7,261 nt of DNA from Synechococcus sp. CO36386bin_37. Lineage in GTDB: Bacteria > Cyanobacteriota > Cyanobacteriia > PCC-6307 > Cyanobiaceae. This document shows positions 1-5,814 of this stretch, piece by piece. A program made the translations under genes and the position numbers. The DNA lies in the NCBI GenBank assembly GCA_011525445.1, contig WTGE01000010.1:1-7261 (forward strand), in the 5' to 3' direction. Each line of letters starts with the position of its first letter. The first letter of the stretch is position 1. Under the pieces are notes generated by a model. It worked only from the letters and a program-made list of their open reading frames with translations. It did no database searches and was not told the origin of the DNA.

Positions 1-51
1 GCTGAAAGCCTCAAGGAAGTTAACCTCATGCAGCCTGAATCGATGCAATAG
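1..51 (+). CDS. Possible C-terminal end of an upstream gene (partial)
   Basis: Frame 1 is open from the left edge to a TAG at 49-51, giving 16 residues that end in PESMQ. The sulfotransferase frame begins four bases later, a spacing typical of genes in one operon. Sixteen codons are too few to identify a product, and an open stretch this short can arise by chance. The call rests only on position and phase. Confidence 0.3.
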   Translation, partial: AESLKEVNLMQPESMQ

Positions 52-55
52 TGCA

Positions 56-964
56 GTGAGACTAAAGAAGAGGATGCAGTTGAACACTGAAGATCACAGC
101 TATTGGTATATCGTCTCTTATCCCAAGTCAGGGAATACCTGGTGCCGGATTTTTATCACTGAATTATTGCGACTGACTGAAGACAATCCCGGAGAAGCGC
201 TAAACCTGAACCAAGATATTGAAACGGGAGCAATTGCCTCATCCAGAATTTGGATTGATGATCAGTTGGGGGTCAATAGTTGTGATCTGAGTTTCAGTGA
301 GCTTGATCCTCTGCGCGGTCGTGCAGGTGCCAGTGCATGGCTTTTTGCAGTTGGCGAGCGTTTTCACAAAGTGCATGATGCATTTCAGTCGCCTGATTCA
401 CTTGGACGACCAATTGTTAGTACAGCAGGTTGCGCTGGGGTTGTTTATATCCTGCGCCACCCAGAAGACGTGGCCGTATCACTCAGTTATTTTTTCTCCT
501 GGCCGTTCGAGCGGTGTGTTGATTTTCTCCTGGATTCCGATGCAAGCCTGAGGCGTGGGGATCACATTGGTCGTAGTCAAGTACGACAATATATGGGTCG
601 CTGGGATCAACATGTGTGCTCTTGGGCTGATCAAACTCAGCTACCAGTCTTGATTTTGCGTTATGAAGATATGCTGGCGAAAGGGGTAGAAACATTTACT
701 GGATTAGCCACCTTTTTAGGGCTTCCTAATGACTCAAAACTCATTGGTCAGACCTTAGAAAATACCTCCATCGATCGACTCAAGAAGCTCGAGGAAGATG
801 CGGATGGCTTTGCAGAAAAATCGACCGGTTGTGAGCGGTTTTTTCGCTCAGGGCGCACAGGTGAAGGAGCAGAACAGCTTTCCATTGAGCAGCGAATGCG
901 GCTCGCTAAGGGATTGTCTGAAACGATGAAGCGCTTTCAATACGAGGGCCCAGAGCTTGACTGA
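56..964 (+). CDS. Sulfotransferase domain protein (PAPS-dependent)
   Basis: This enzyme should transfer a sulfuryl group from PAPS to a hydroxyl or amine of a sugar, lipid, peptide or small metabolite; the acceptor cannot be read from sequence. The 302-residue length suits a single-domain cytosolic enzyme. The 5'-phosphosulfate loop is SYPKSGNTW (residues 21-29). A KVHDAF segment (105-110) follows in the usual place of the active-site strand. The 3'-phosphate-binding strand and helix are YILRHPEDVAVSLS (131-144). LRYEDML (201-207) is typical of bacterial members. The C-terminal cofactor loop is FFRSGRTGEG (262-271), a form of the RxGxxG motif. No signal peptide or membrane segment is visible. 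The frame can start at GTG 56 or at ATG 74 (residue 7), which directly follows an AAGAAGAGG purine run; both precede the PAPS loop. All motifs are intact, so it is probably functional. The downstream GNAT frame overlaps its end, suggesting co-translation. Confidence 0.86.
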   Translation: MRLKKRMQLNTEDHSYWYIVSYPKSGNTWCRIFITELLRLTEDNPGEALNLNQDIETGAIASSRIWIDDQLGVNSCDLSFSELDPLRGRAGASAWLFAVGERFHKVHDAFQSPDSLGRPIVSTAGCAGVVYILRHPEDVAVSLSYFFSWPFERCVDFLLDSDASLRRGDHIGRSQVRQYMGRWDQHVCSWADQTQLPVLILRYEDMLAKGVETFTGLATFLGLPNDSKLIGQTLENTSIDRLKKLEEDADGFAEKSTGCERFFRSGRTGEGAEQLSIEQRMRLAKGLSETMKRFQYEGPELD

Positions 965-1076
965 TCCTCGAATTGAATTTGCATTTGGAGAAGTGAGCGA
1001 TCAGCTCAAAAGCAAATTGAAGGTTTTTTGGAGTCAGCATGGAAATACATATCAAAATGAATTGAGATCTTTCTGA
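957..1076 (+). pseudogene. N-terminal part of the GNAT gene, ended by an in-frame TGA
   Basis: The frame used by the GNAT ORF at 1110-1508 is also open upstream. A TTG at 957 overlaps the sulfotransferase stop (962-964) and reads L-T-D-P-R-I-E-F-A-F-G. A GTG at 993 would give VSDQLKSKLKVFWSQHGN and onward. A single TGA at 1074-1076 stops it. The same frame then reopens at 1077 and runs without another stop through ITSRNSHGLQQ into M-D-L-L-K at 1110. Amino-acid use on both sides of the TGA looks like ordinary protein. From 957 the full product would be about 183 residues, a normal GNAT size, whereas the ORF from 1110 alone (132) is short. The simplest reading is a nonsense mutation or base error. 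A genuine short ORF or programmed UGA readthrough is possible but unsupported. Confidence 0.5.
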
Positions 1077-1109
1077 ATTACATCAAGAAACAGTCATGGC
1101 CTACAGCAA

Positions 1110-1508
1110 ATGGATTTGCTCAAAAAGTCAATATTGAGACAGCCAGCCGCGATCTCACGTAATCAGTCAGGTGAAATTACCGGCATTGTCTTTGTCGTAT
1201 TGCGAGAGTTGGAAATTTCACTAGACCTTGGAAGCCATGCCTACTTTCAACGCATGTACGTAATCCCAGAATCCAGGCAACCACGTTTAGCGAACCAGCT
1301 CTTTAGAACATTCCTTGAAGGGTTTGATCGTGAAGCAGAGAAACGTGATCATCGAGCAAAAGTGTTACTATCTGAAAATATTAATTCTGGCTTGCAGAAA
1401 GCATCCATGCGCCGTTATTTTGCACGACTTGGTTTCCAAATGCTTGGAGGCAATCAACTTGGTGGTGAAATCTGGGTAAGAAAGCTCAAAACACACTTTT
1501 TGTTTTAA
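1110..1508 (+). CDS. GNAT-family N-acetyltransferase, probably missing its N-terminus
   Basis: This is the acetyl-CoA-binding half of a GNAT fold. In the 132-residue ORF, strand GIVFVVL (25-31) is followed by the beta4 strand AYFQRMYVIPESR (44-56). Next comes the pyrophosphate-binding turn and helix RQPRLANQLFRTFLEGF (56-72), a degenerate form of the Q/RxxGxG/A motif. The final segment SMRRYFARLGFQMLG (99-113) matches motif B, where the Y-x-x-L-G-F pattern is typical. The acceptor is unknown. The ORF lacks the usual N-terminal strand and helix that form much of the acceptor site; those appear to lie upstream in the same frame beyond a TGA at 1074-1076. No clear ribosome binding site precedes ATG 1110. 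The gene shares strand and overlap with the sulfotransferase and meets the PqqD-like gene tail to tail, the two stop codons overlapping at 1506-1507. Family is fairly sure; function of the truncated form is doubtful. Confidence 0.66.
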   Translation: MDLLKKSILRQPAAISRNQSGEITGIVFVVLRELEISLDLGSHAYFQRMYVIPESRQPRLANQLFRTFLEGFDREAEKRDHRAKVLLSENINSGLQKASMRRYFARLGFQMLGGNQLGGEIWVRKLKTHFLF

Positions 1509-1813
1509 TCATCAACTACGGCAATCACTTTTTTTTCTAAGGCAGCTTTCAGCCAAGTTTCAATAGAGGACTTGCATTCATCTGGAGTGACTTCATATTC
1601 CTCCTGTAAACTCTTGCAGAGTTCAGGCATTGTTGGCTGCGTCTTGAGTGCATTCCAAATAGCTGGACCTGTCTCATTGAGAACAAGATAGTCGCAGGTA
1701 TTGCTTTGAAATAAAGCTACATTGCCGTCGAGTTCAGTGCAAACAGCTTGGTGATGCTGTTTAAAGCGTTTGGTGCTACTTCCCATTTGACCTTTAAAGC
1801 TTATCATTAGCAT
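1505..1813 (-). CDS. PqqD-like peptide-binding protein (RiPP recognition element fold)
   Basis: PqqD-type proteins are small winged-helix chaperones that bind the leader of a ribosomal precursor peptide and present it to a modifying enzyme. This 102-residue protein has the family order: beta strands ELDGNVALFQSNTCDYLVLN (27-46); the turn and helix NETGPAIWNALK (46-57), matching the common LNExGxxIW pattern; helix TMPELCKSLQEEYEV (61-75); then TPDECKSSIETWLKAALEKKVI (76-97), the usual D/E-rich helix ending in a short strand. The annotated ATG is at 1813, but the ATG at 1786 (residue 10) follows AAAGG by four bases and gives 93 residues, close to classical PqqD, so it may be the true start. No radical-SAM enzyme, protease or precursor peptide lies in the window. 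Many PqqD relatives act outside PQQ synthesis, so the partner is open. The fold is fairly sure. Confidence 0.75.
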   Translation of the reverse strand: MLMISFKGQMGSSTKRFKQHHQAVCTELDGNVALFQSNTCDYLVLNETGPAIWNALKTQPTMPELCKSLQEEYEVTPDECKSSIETWLKAALEKKVIAVVDD

Positions 1814-1847
1814 CTTGTCAATAATGGCATAGAACCTTGGTCAGGAT

Positions 1848-2420
1848 ATGGCACGTCAACCGCGCTATCTACCAGCAGGTTACTCCTTTCACATCACGCT
1901 CAGGTGCAATAGCCGTCAGTTCTTGAATGCCAACGGATTAAGAAGGGATGTGCTGTTAGCCGTACTAACTAAAGCCAAGCAAAAGGTCCCTCATCGCTTG
2001 TATAAAGTATGTCTGATGGCTAATCATTTATATTTTCTAATCAGACCTGACGATGCAAGTGAATTGCCAAAGCTGATGCATTCGTTTGCTTGGTATTCAG
2101 TAATGGCACCCAAGCTTTCTGCAATTGGCATCAAGCTTGAAGGGATGTTCCAGGCGATATGCACGGTTCTGCCCGTATTACAGCGACAAAAGTAAAGGCG
2201 GCTCGAGATGCCACTGGAGCGCAAGGATGCTGAAACGTCTGGTAAAAAAAGTAGAAGTAGTCAAAGCAAGAAGAACCGAGTCACACCAGGACAGCAGAAA
2301 TTACCTTTTGCATCTGATGTTCGGCTCAATCAAATCCCAGAGGAGTGGCATCAAGTTACGGTGAGATTTAGACGTGCAAATGGCATCCGTGATAGTAATT
2401 CACGGTTAATGCTGTGGTGA
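1848..2420 (+). pseudogene. Decayed REP-associated tyrosine transposase (RAYT, Y1/HUH family)
   Basis: RAYT proteins are single-strand nucleases linked to dispersed REP palindromes. The first 90 residues are typical: MARQPRYLPAGYSFHITLRC (1-20), NSRQF (21-25), CLMANHLYFLIRPDD (55-69), then ELPKLMHSFAWYSVM (72-86), with a helix that probably carries the catalytic tyrosine. The metal-binding HUH motif, normally H-x-H, reads HLY (60-62), so its second histidine is lost. After about residue 95 the expected middle segment is absent. Family-like sequence resumes in the next frame at about 2142 (C-S-R-R-Y-A-R-F-C, then SRCHWSARMLKRL). It returns to the first frame around an A7 run (2244-2250) and ends with TPGQQKLPFA and IPEEWHQVTVRFRRANGIRD before TGA 2418-2420. 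The first-frame piece alone stops at 2195. AGGA is only one base from ATG 1848. No clear REP palindromes are seen beside it. It is almost certainly inactive. Confidence 0.8.
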
Positions 2421-2758
2421 ATAAATTGAGGAGATAAGTGTATTGCTAGAGATCTTGAATGCAGAGGATGCGTTTGCATTGCCTAAATATTTAAATCGGA
2501 GTTGATTAATATAGAAATCATCAACAAAAAATACTGGCACGATTGGATGCCAGGCATTGGATTGCATTTAGGCGTGATTAGGCAGTGAATAAAGAAGCAA
2601 AAAGCCCAAGTGGTGGCAGGAACTTTGGAGGTTAGGGTTCAAACAATGTTAGCCACCACTAGGTTTGAAATGTCGATGGGTTCGCTATGCGAATGCGCTC
2701 AATGGTTTGCGTAATTCCCGCACACTGAAACATCACATTCAAAAACTGACACCTTGAT
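2421..2758. other. Intergenic region without a recognisable gene
   Basis: All frames are closed within short distances and the short open stretches do not read like protein. The main structure is the inverted repeat at 2609-2660. A minor TTCGC-TAT-GCGAA palindrome lies near 2680-2692. The region separates the 3' ends of the dead transposase (plus strand) and the broken barrel gene (minus strand), so a terminator is the element most expected here. Confidence 0.5.
2609..2660 (-). repeat. Inverted repeat AGTGGTGGC/GCCACCACT, possible weak terminator
   Basis: AGTGGTGGC (2609-2617) and GCCACCACT (2652-2660) are perfect 9-bp reverse complements around a 34-base loop. Read on the minus strand the repeat lies about 100 bases past the end of the barrel gene and is followed by TGGGCTTTTTGC, a short T run a few bases after the stem. 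That would fit a poor intrinsic terminator for that gene. The long loop and the displaced T run argue against an efficient one. A 9-bp match with a loop this long is expected about once per window by chance. Confidence 0.33.
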
Positions 2759-3571
2759 TTAAGGTGGGCAGCCTGGTTTTTTAACTCTAAATCCATATAT
2801 CGCAGCCGTGCAGAACTTATCGTGCACTCTTACATTTCTGTGTTTGGGTGATGAAGTCAGTGCATTAATTGTTGGATTCTCCCACTTTTTCTTCTTAGCT
2901 TTTGTTGTCCTTGGACCACCAAAGCACACTTTGATATCAGCTGAAACTCTTGTATCGAATGCTTCGTCATAGGAGATATTGACTCCTGCTGTGACGCCAC
3001 TGGTCATTTCATAGGCCATGCGTCCGAGCACGCCAGAACCATCAGCTGTTCCTAGATCACCATTTTGGTTGTAATAACCAACAGAAGTATTAACGTCTCG
3101 AGTGATGAAATAACCAACATCAAGCCCGTCGGTATTCAATGCACCTTCTAGATAGACGCTATTGAGCTGTTGCTCCGTATCACCAATCGGAATCAAGGCA
3201 TAGGCATTGAAGTTCCAGTCATTGGAAACAGCCTCTGCATTGACTGCCACCTGCTGGAAGAAAGCACTTTTCTCTGTGCCGCTGACATTGATGCCGGTAT
3301 CGGTTCCACCTGTATTCATCGGCCTGCTGTCATAACCAGCATTCAGCCCGTACATCCAGCTGCGGTCATCATTCAGCCAGCGATAACCAAGCCTTGATGA
3401 GGTGCTGATGGTGGTGCCAGCAACTTCTGTACTGATGATGCTGCTGTCGCCAGCTCGATCAGCAAAGTTGGCGTTAAGCAGCACATCAGCAAAGAACACA
3501 CTGTTCTCACCAACAGAGAGAGGCAGGAAACCACCGATGCCTGCCTGGTTTGGTGTTCCTGCTCCTTGCAA
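2759..3571 (-). CDS. Outer-membrane beta-barrel protein, 3' portion of a frameshifted gene
   Basis: The 270 residues are rich in alternating polar and hydrophobic strands with short G/N/D turns, the pattern of a porin-like barrel. Examples are GGFLPLSV (13-20), NSVFFADVLLNANFAD (23-38), SRLGYRWLNDDRSWMYGLNA (59-78), GYDSRP (79-84), FQQVAVNAEAV (105-115), LDVGYFI (150-156) and TAGVNISYDEAFDTRVSADI (194-213). The LGYRWL and GLNAGYDSRP section resembles the barrel of inverse autotransporters (intimin/invasin type). I associate such proteins with marine picocyanobacteria, but this is from memory. The first residue here is a TTG that falls inside the barrel. Its natural N-terminal continuation lies in another frame (3572-3807). 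After residue 218 a basic tail (KAKKKKWENP, ending VKKPGCPP) leaves the barrel pattern and may be extra-frame sequence. The gene is probably non-functional in this form. Confidence 0.6.
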   Translation of the reverse strand: MQGAGTPNQAGIGGFLPLSVGENSVFFADVLLNANFADRAGDSSIISTEVAGTTISTSSRLGYRWLNDDRSWMYGLNAGYDSRPMNTGGTDTGINVSGTEKSAFFQQVAVNAEAVSNDWNFNAYALIPIGDTEQQLNSVYLEGALNTDGLDVGYFITRDVNTSVGYYNQNGDLGTADGSGVLGRMAYEMTSGVTAGVNISYDEAFDTRVSADIKVCFGGPRTTKAKKKKWENPTINALTSSPKHRNVRVHDKFCTAAIYGFRVKKPGCPP

Positions 3572-3807
3572 TGCGCCTTAAGGCTGATGCTCATCACATC
3601 ACCGAGGTCCTCTGCACTGCCGTTCTCTTGAGCAGCTGTTGGCTGAAGAGGTGTGCCAGCACGTGCCAGCTCAGCTGCTCCGCGCCACGATAACGACAGG
3701 CGCAGGGAACGCTGCTTTGATAAGGATGGAATCAATTGAGCGAATGATGTATTGCTATTACTGCTGCTGCTGCTCGCTGCAGTAGGCAGTTTCAGCTTTG
3801 CTTGTAT
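3572..3807 (-). pseudogene. Frameshifted 5' fragment of the beta-barrel gene, no start codon
   Basis: On the minus strand a frame is open from just after a TGA at 3810-3808 and reads IQAKLKLPTAASSSSNSN, then TSFAQLIPSLSKQRSLRLSL, and ends as EDLGDVMSISLKA. At 3573-3572 two surplus bases (or one missing base) move the frame from GCG into TTG-CAA-GGA. There the barrel sequence (L-Q-G-A-G-T-P-N-Q-A-G) continues. No ATG or GTG lies in the open part before the frameshift except within DVMS, and no signal peptide is visible. The Ser run comes from a CTG/CAG repeat at about 3761-3773. The hli terminator lies immediately upstream, so this fragment has lost its own start and probably its promoter. Confidence 0.55.
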
Positions 3808-3816
3808 TCAGTAGGC

Positions 3817-3841
3817 AAAAAAAACCCGCTCGTGGCGGGTT
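3817..3841 (-). terminator. Intrinsic terminator of hli
   Basis: Read on the minus strand, AACCCGC (3841-3835) pairs perfectly with GCGGGTT (3829-3823) across the five-base loop CACGA. A run of eight T follows (3824-3817, overlapping the stem end). This is a textbook rho-independent terminator. It lies 82 bases past the hli stop codon, with no gene between. On the plus strand the stem is followed by GTTGTCGTTC, too poor in T to act well in that direction. Confidence 0.85.
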
Positions 3842-3923
3842 GTTGTCGTTCAATTCATTCTGATCCCAACCATTTGTAGACCCACTTGAAAATCCATGGG
3901 ATGCGTGCCTCCCAACGACAGGA

Positions 3924-4157
3924 TTAAAGCCCAATCGTGTGGAGCAAGCCCTCACCGCTGATGAGTTCAGTGGCCATTGCCGCAACGAAACCAATCATCG
4001 CCAGACGTCCGTTGAGCTTTTCGGCTCGCTCGTGGAAGCCCCAGCCCGCATCAGCTGGTGCCATTTCCATACGGGGCTCTCTGGCATAAACATTGCCGTG
4101 ACCTTCACCATCTCGGGTCACAAGACCGGTTGGTGTACGAAGTGTTGTTGTTGTCAT
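3924..4157 (-). CDS. hli: High-light-inducible protein (Hli/Scp, single-helix chlorophyll-binding)
   Basis: Hli proteins are thylakoid single-helix relatives of plant light-harvesting proteins. They bind chlorophyll a and carotenoid and protect photosystem assembly and repair under excess light. The 77-residue protein ends in one membrane helix carrying the ExxNGRxAMxGF signature as [12 protein letters not shown] (residues 46-57), with Glu46, Asn49 and Arg51 as chlorophyll and helix-pairing residues. The helix continues as [11 protein letters not shown] (58-68), and a short tail [10 protein letters not shown] follows. The N-terminal 40 residues are polar, including a TTTT run and [17 protein letters not shown] (13-29), typical of the longer picocyanobacterial Hli forms. 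ATG 4157 has GGAG at 4167-4164, six bases upstream, fixing the start. The gene is monocistronic, with a strong terminator at 3817-3841. Its leader contains a 35-bp block repeated at the right end of the window. No damage is seen. Confidence 0.95.
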   Translation of the reverse strand: MTTTTLRTPTGLVTRDGEGHGNVYAREPRMEMAPADAGWGFHERAEKLNGRLAMIGFVAAMATELISGEGLLHTIGL

Positions 4158-4207
4158 GGGTGTCTCCGAAAGGGACCAGCAAGGTCTAGAGCTGCTTGGT
4201 TCAACGA

Positions 4208-4242
4208 GAAAGATGGGTCAGCCGTACATCAGGGTTCGGTTT
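4208..4242 (-). promoter_or_regulatory. hli leader element, copy A of a 35-bp repeated block
   Basis: Read toward hli, this block begins AAACCGAACCCTGATGTACG and ends CCCATCTTTC, 50 bases before the hli ATG. The same block occurs at 7203-7237 on the plus strand with 32 of 35 bases identical. The alignment continues without gaps toward the gene for another 24 bases at lower identity (11 of 24). Conservation upstream of a gene start suggests a promoter, untranslated-leader or operator element. Its exact role is inferred. Confidence 0.5.
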
Positions 4243-4399
4243 AAGGACTTTCCCTTCATTCAATTCTCATTGAATCACTTGCCTGAATTAAGTATTTCCC
4301 TTGGCAAGTATTTGTATAAATGAAGTATCAGCTGCGAGCTCCACAGTCAGATGGTTTCAATAAACTTTTCGCGTCAATTGTGGTTAATGTTGCTCATTC

Positions 4400-4427
4400 T
4401 TGGTTGTATTTCAACAGTAAATATACT
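4400..4427 (+). promoter_or_regulatory. Candidate sigma-70-type promoter for the 172-residue ORF
   Basis: TTGGTT (4400-4405) and TATACT (4422-4427) are separated by 16 bases and match four and five of six consensus bases respectively. Transcription would begin near 4434, leaving a leader of about 68 bases before ATG 4502. The spacer is AT-rich, so chance matches are likely. The position and quality of the -10 box make it the best candidate here. Confidence 0.32.
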
Positions 4428-4501
4428 ATCTCTCAGCTCATTGTGATTTCAAAAGAGGGTGTCTGAACTGTTCAACAACCCATATTGCTCAACAGAAACG
4501 T

Positions 4502-5020
4502 ATGACCACTGCAACTGCATTCAGTACTGAGAACCTGACTAAGGAACAGTTACAAAGACTTTACGATTTAATTGATGCAAAACCCTTCTGGGACTTCATT
4601 GGTGTAGCGGCAGGTCATGCAGTTGAGAAGTTTATTGAAGAGTTTTTTGCTGATAAAGATGATGATGAATTCGAGAATATCTACGAGCAGGTTGAAGGGC
4701 TCATTAGTTTTTCGGGACCTCTCATTGATGGACTGAATGATGTTGACGCTGCTAAACCTCGATCTTTCGTTGTTGATTTGATAAGGCTTGCCGGAGAAGG
4801 TAAAACAGGAAAAATGAATATTGAGGCTTTAAATAAAGCTAAGAAGGTGATCTGCAAACGGGAAAATAATGACTCAATAATTAATTTTGAAGATGTGACT
4901 AAGCTTCTAAATGAAAACAGATGTGGTTCTGAGGCGATTTTTGGATGCACCGTTACTGATGAAACTGAAAAAGCTTTGGCGGCATACCTTTATTATTCTG
5001 AATGGTGGATTATTATCTAA
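4502..5020 (+). CDS. Hypothetical acidic protein, 172 residues
   Basis: I do not recognise this family. The protein is soluble in appearance, with no signal peptide or long membrane helix. It is rich in Asp and Glu, most strikingly in EEFFADKDDDEFENIYEQVE (46-65). The first 50 residues look helical (LTKEQLQRLYDLIDAKPFWD at 12-31, then GHAVEKFIEEFF). A basic middle segment follows (KMNIEALNKAKKVICKRENN, 104-123). Cysteines are at 118, 141 and 149. The C-terminus ends in an unusual aromatic and hydrophobic tail, YLYYSEWWIII (162-172). ATG 4502 has no clear Shine-Dalgarno sequence. A candidate promoter lies at 4400-4427. The length of open frame in AT-rich DNA supports a real gene. The leader-like N-terminus and Cys-containing end do not match prochlorosin or Nif11 precursors well enough to claim a peptide precursor. 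Confidence 0.68.
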   Translation: MTTATAFSTENLTKEQLQRLYDLIDAKPFWDFIGVAAGHAVEKFIEEFFADKDDDEFENIYEQVEGLISFSGPLIDGLNDVDAAKPRSFVVDLIRLAGEGKTGKMNIEALNKAKKVICKRENNDSIINFEDVTKLLNENRCGSEAIFGCTVTDETEKALAAYLYYSEWWIII

Positions 5021-5276
5021 CAGCGTGTCGTACATAACAATAGTATGTAACAAATAGTTTCGTGGTAATTGTATTGGCTTTATTTACAGGTGCTACAGAA
5101 GGTCAATGACTTGTCAGCACTCTTGATGCTCATAACAAAATGGGCTGAAAGTTATGTTTCTCTGTAAAGGGAAAGTCAGGAGAAGTTGTTTGCTTTGCTG
5201 CCTATCTTTCGAGAGACTCATCAACAATATCGATTTGCGTTTGGTGTTTATTGCCTAATTTATTCATCACCCCTGA

Positions 5277-5631
5277 AACAGTCCACTCCAGTTGGAACGA
5301 CGCATAGAAGCGCATCACTATCAAGCTCTAAGCTATTTTTATTTCATTCTGCACCAGTTTATTGCAGGTCTTCTCTACACTGCAGCTTTTTGCTCAGCGT
5401 CCTGCCAGTGCATTGAAAATGAAGTGAGTTCTGATGATCTAGGCGTGATGAGAATCGGCCTCGAGGATGCGGTTGAAATCACCACTGGTATCCAGGCTCA
5501 CTGAAAAAGTTGCAGGGCTGGTTAACGAGGCCGGTAGCTGTGATTTTTTAATCATTTCTGTGGGCGAGAACAGAATTTTTTTCACTGATGCGCACGCGAA
5601 TGAACTTCACCGACCATACGAATTAGGTTGA
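5277..5631 (+). pseudogene. Frameshifted hypothetical gene, two protein-like pieces
   Basis: The first piece is open from 5277 to TGA 5502-5504 and includes LERRIEAHHYQALSYFYFIL from TTG 5292, HQFIAGLLYTAAFCSASCQC and DDLGVMRIGLEDAVEITTG. The second piece, one frame over, is open from 5452 to TGA 5629-5631. It reads LTEKVAGLVNEAGSCDFLII, SVGENRIFFTDAHANELHRP, then YELG. The two join smoothly between 5452 and 5502, in the order expected of one protein of about 115 residues, and both have the residue mix of real coding sequence. The first piece has a hydrophobic stretch (YFYFILHQFIAGLLYTAAF) and three close cysteines. No family was recognised. The second piece could instead be a separate 54-residue gene from ATG 5467, which directly follows GAGG. 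AGGAG at 5178-5182 lies upstream but no matching ATG was found. Confidence 0.45.
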
Positions 5632-5742
5632 GACTAGAGACTTTAGCAATAGAGATAGTAGCAACTCTTACAGTATTTAAGCATAAGACAGCTTAAATAG
5701 TTTAACAAAAACCTAGCCAACAATTTCGATGAGATTTTCGAC

Positions 5743-5783
5743 TTGCGAGGGGCCCTTAGCTGTCTTTAGTTATGCCCTCGCAA
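5743..5783. repeat. Inverted repeat TTGCGAGGG/CCCTCGCAA
   Basis: TTGCGAGGG (5743-5751) and CCCTCGCAA (5775-5783) form a perfect 9-bp stem around a 23-base loop. It is GC-rich inside an otherwise AT-rich spacer and ends 31 bases before the start of the small secreted-protein gene. Neither strand has a T run after the stem, so it is not a standard terminator. It could be a protein-binding site, a leader hairpin or the remains of a small repeat. Confidence 0.4.
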
Positions 5784-5814
5784 AAACACCATTAATCACA
5801 ATTTATGGTAATAA

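Larger units (their letters stand above)
4158..4501. other. Divergent spacer between hli and the 172-residue orphan gene
   Basis: These 344 bases hold the control regions of two genes that point away from each other. Near hli are its ribosome site (4164-4167) and the repeated leader block (4208-4242). Beyond it come two neat inverted repeats. ATTCAAT/ATTGAAT spans 4258-4275 with a four-base loop, and ACTTGCC/GGCAAGT spans 4277-4309 with a 19-base loop. A sigma-70-like promoter facing the orphan gene is at 4400-4427. I could not place a confident promoter for hli. No RpaB-type HLR1 direct repeat was recognised by eye. Confidence 0.5.

Noticed and set aside
1039..1137. Possible GNAT start at ATG 1039 with GGAG upstream, reading MEIHIKMN, a stop, then DLSELHQETVMAYSKW
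   Set aside because: The frame shared with the main GNAT ORF (from 957 or 993) needs only one stop codon to be explained and reads continuously into 1110, so it is simpler.
2609..2660. tRNA-like look of the inverted repeat, with GGTTCAAAC inside
   Set aside because: Only 52 bases long, with no D arm, anticodon arm or proper T stem.
3170..3397. 75-residue plus-strand ORF opposite the barrel gene
   Set aside because: Antisense to sequence with clear beta-barrel character; no ribosome site or recognisable motif.
3758..3994. 78-residue minus-strand ORF ending in a Gln run
   Set aside because: It overlaps the hli 3' end in another frame and crosses the hli terminator; the Gln run is just the CTG/CAG repeat.
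3939..4244. 101-residue plus-strand ORF opposite hli
   Set aside because: It is the antisense shadow of hli, whose motif and ribosome binding site are clear.
5033..5052. TACATA/TATGTA hairpin after the 172-residue gene as terminator
   Set aside because: Only six A/T-rich pairs and no T run.
5186..5416. 76-residue ORF from TTG with AGGAG nearby
   Set aside because: Ser/Leu-rich composition looks like a shadow of the frame at 5277-5504; the spacing to AGGAG is only three bases.
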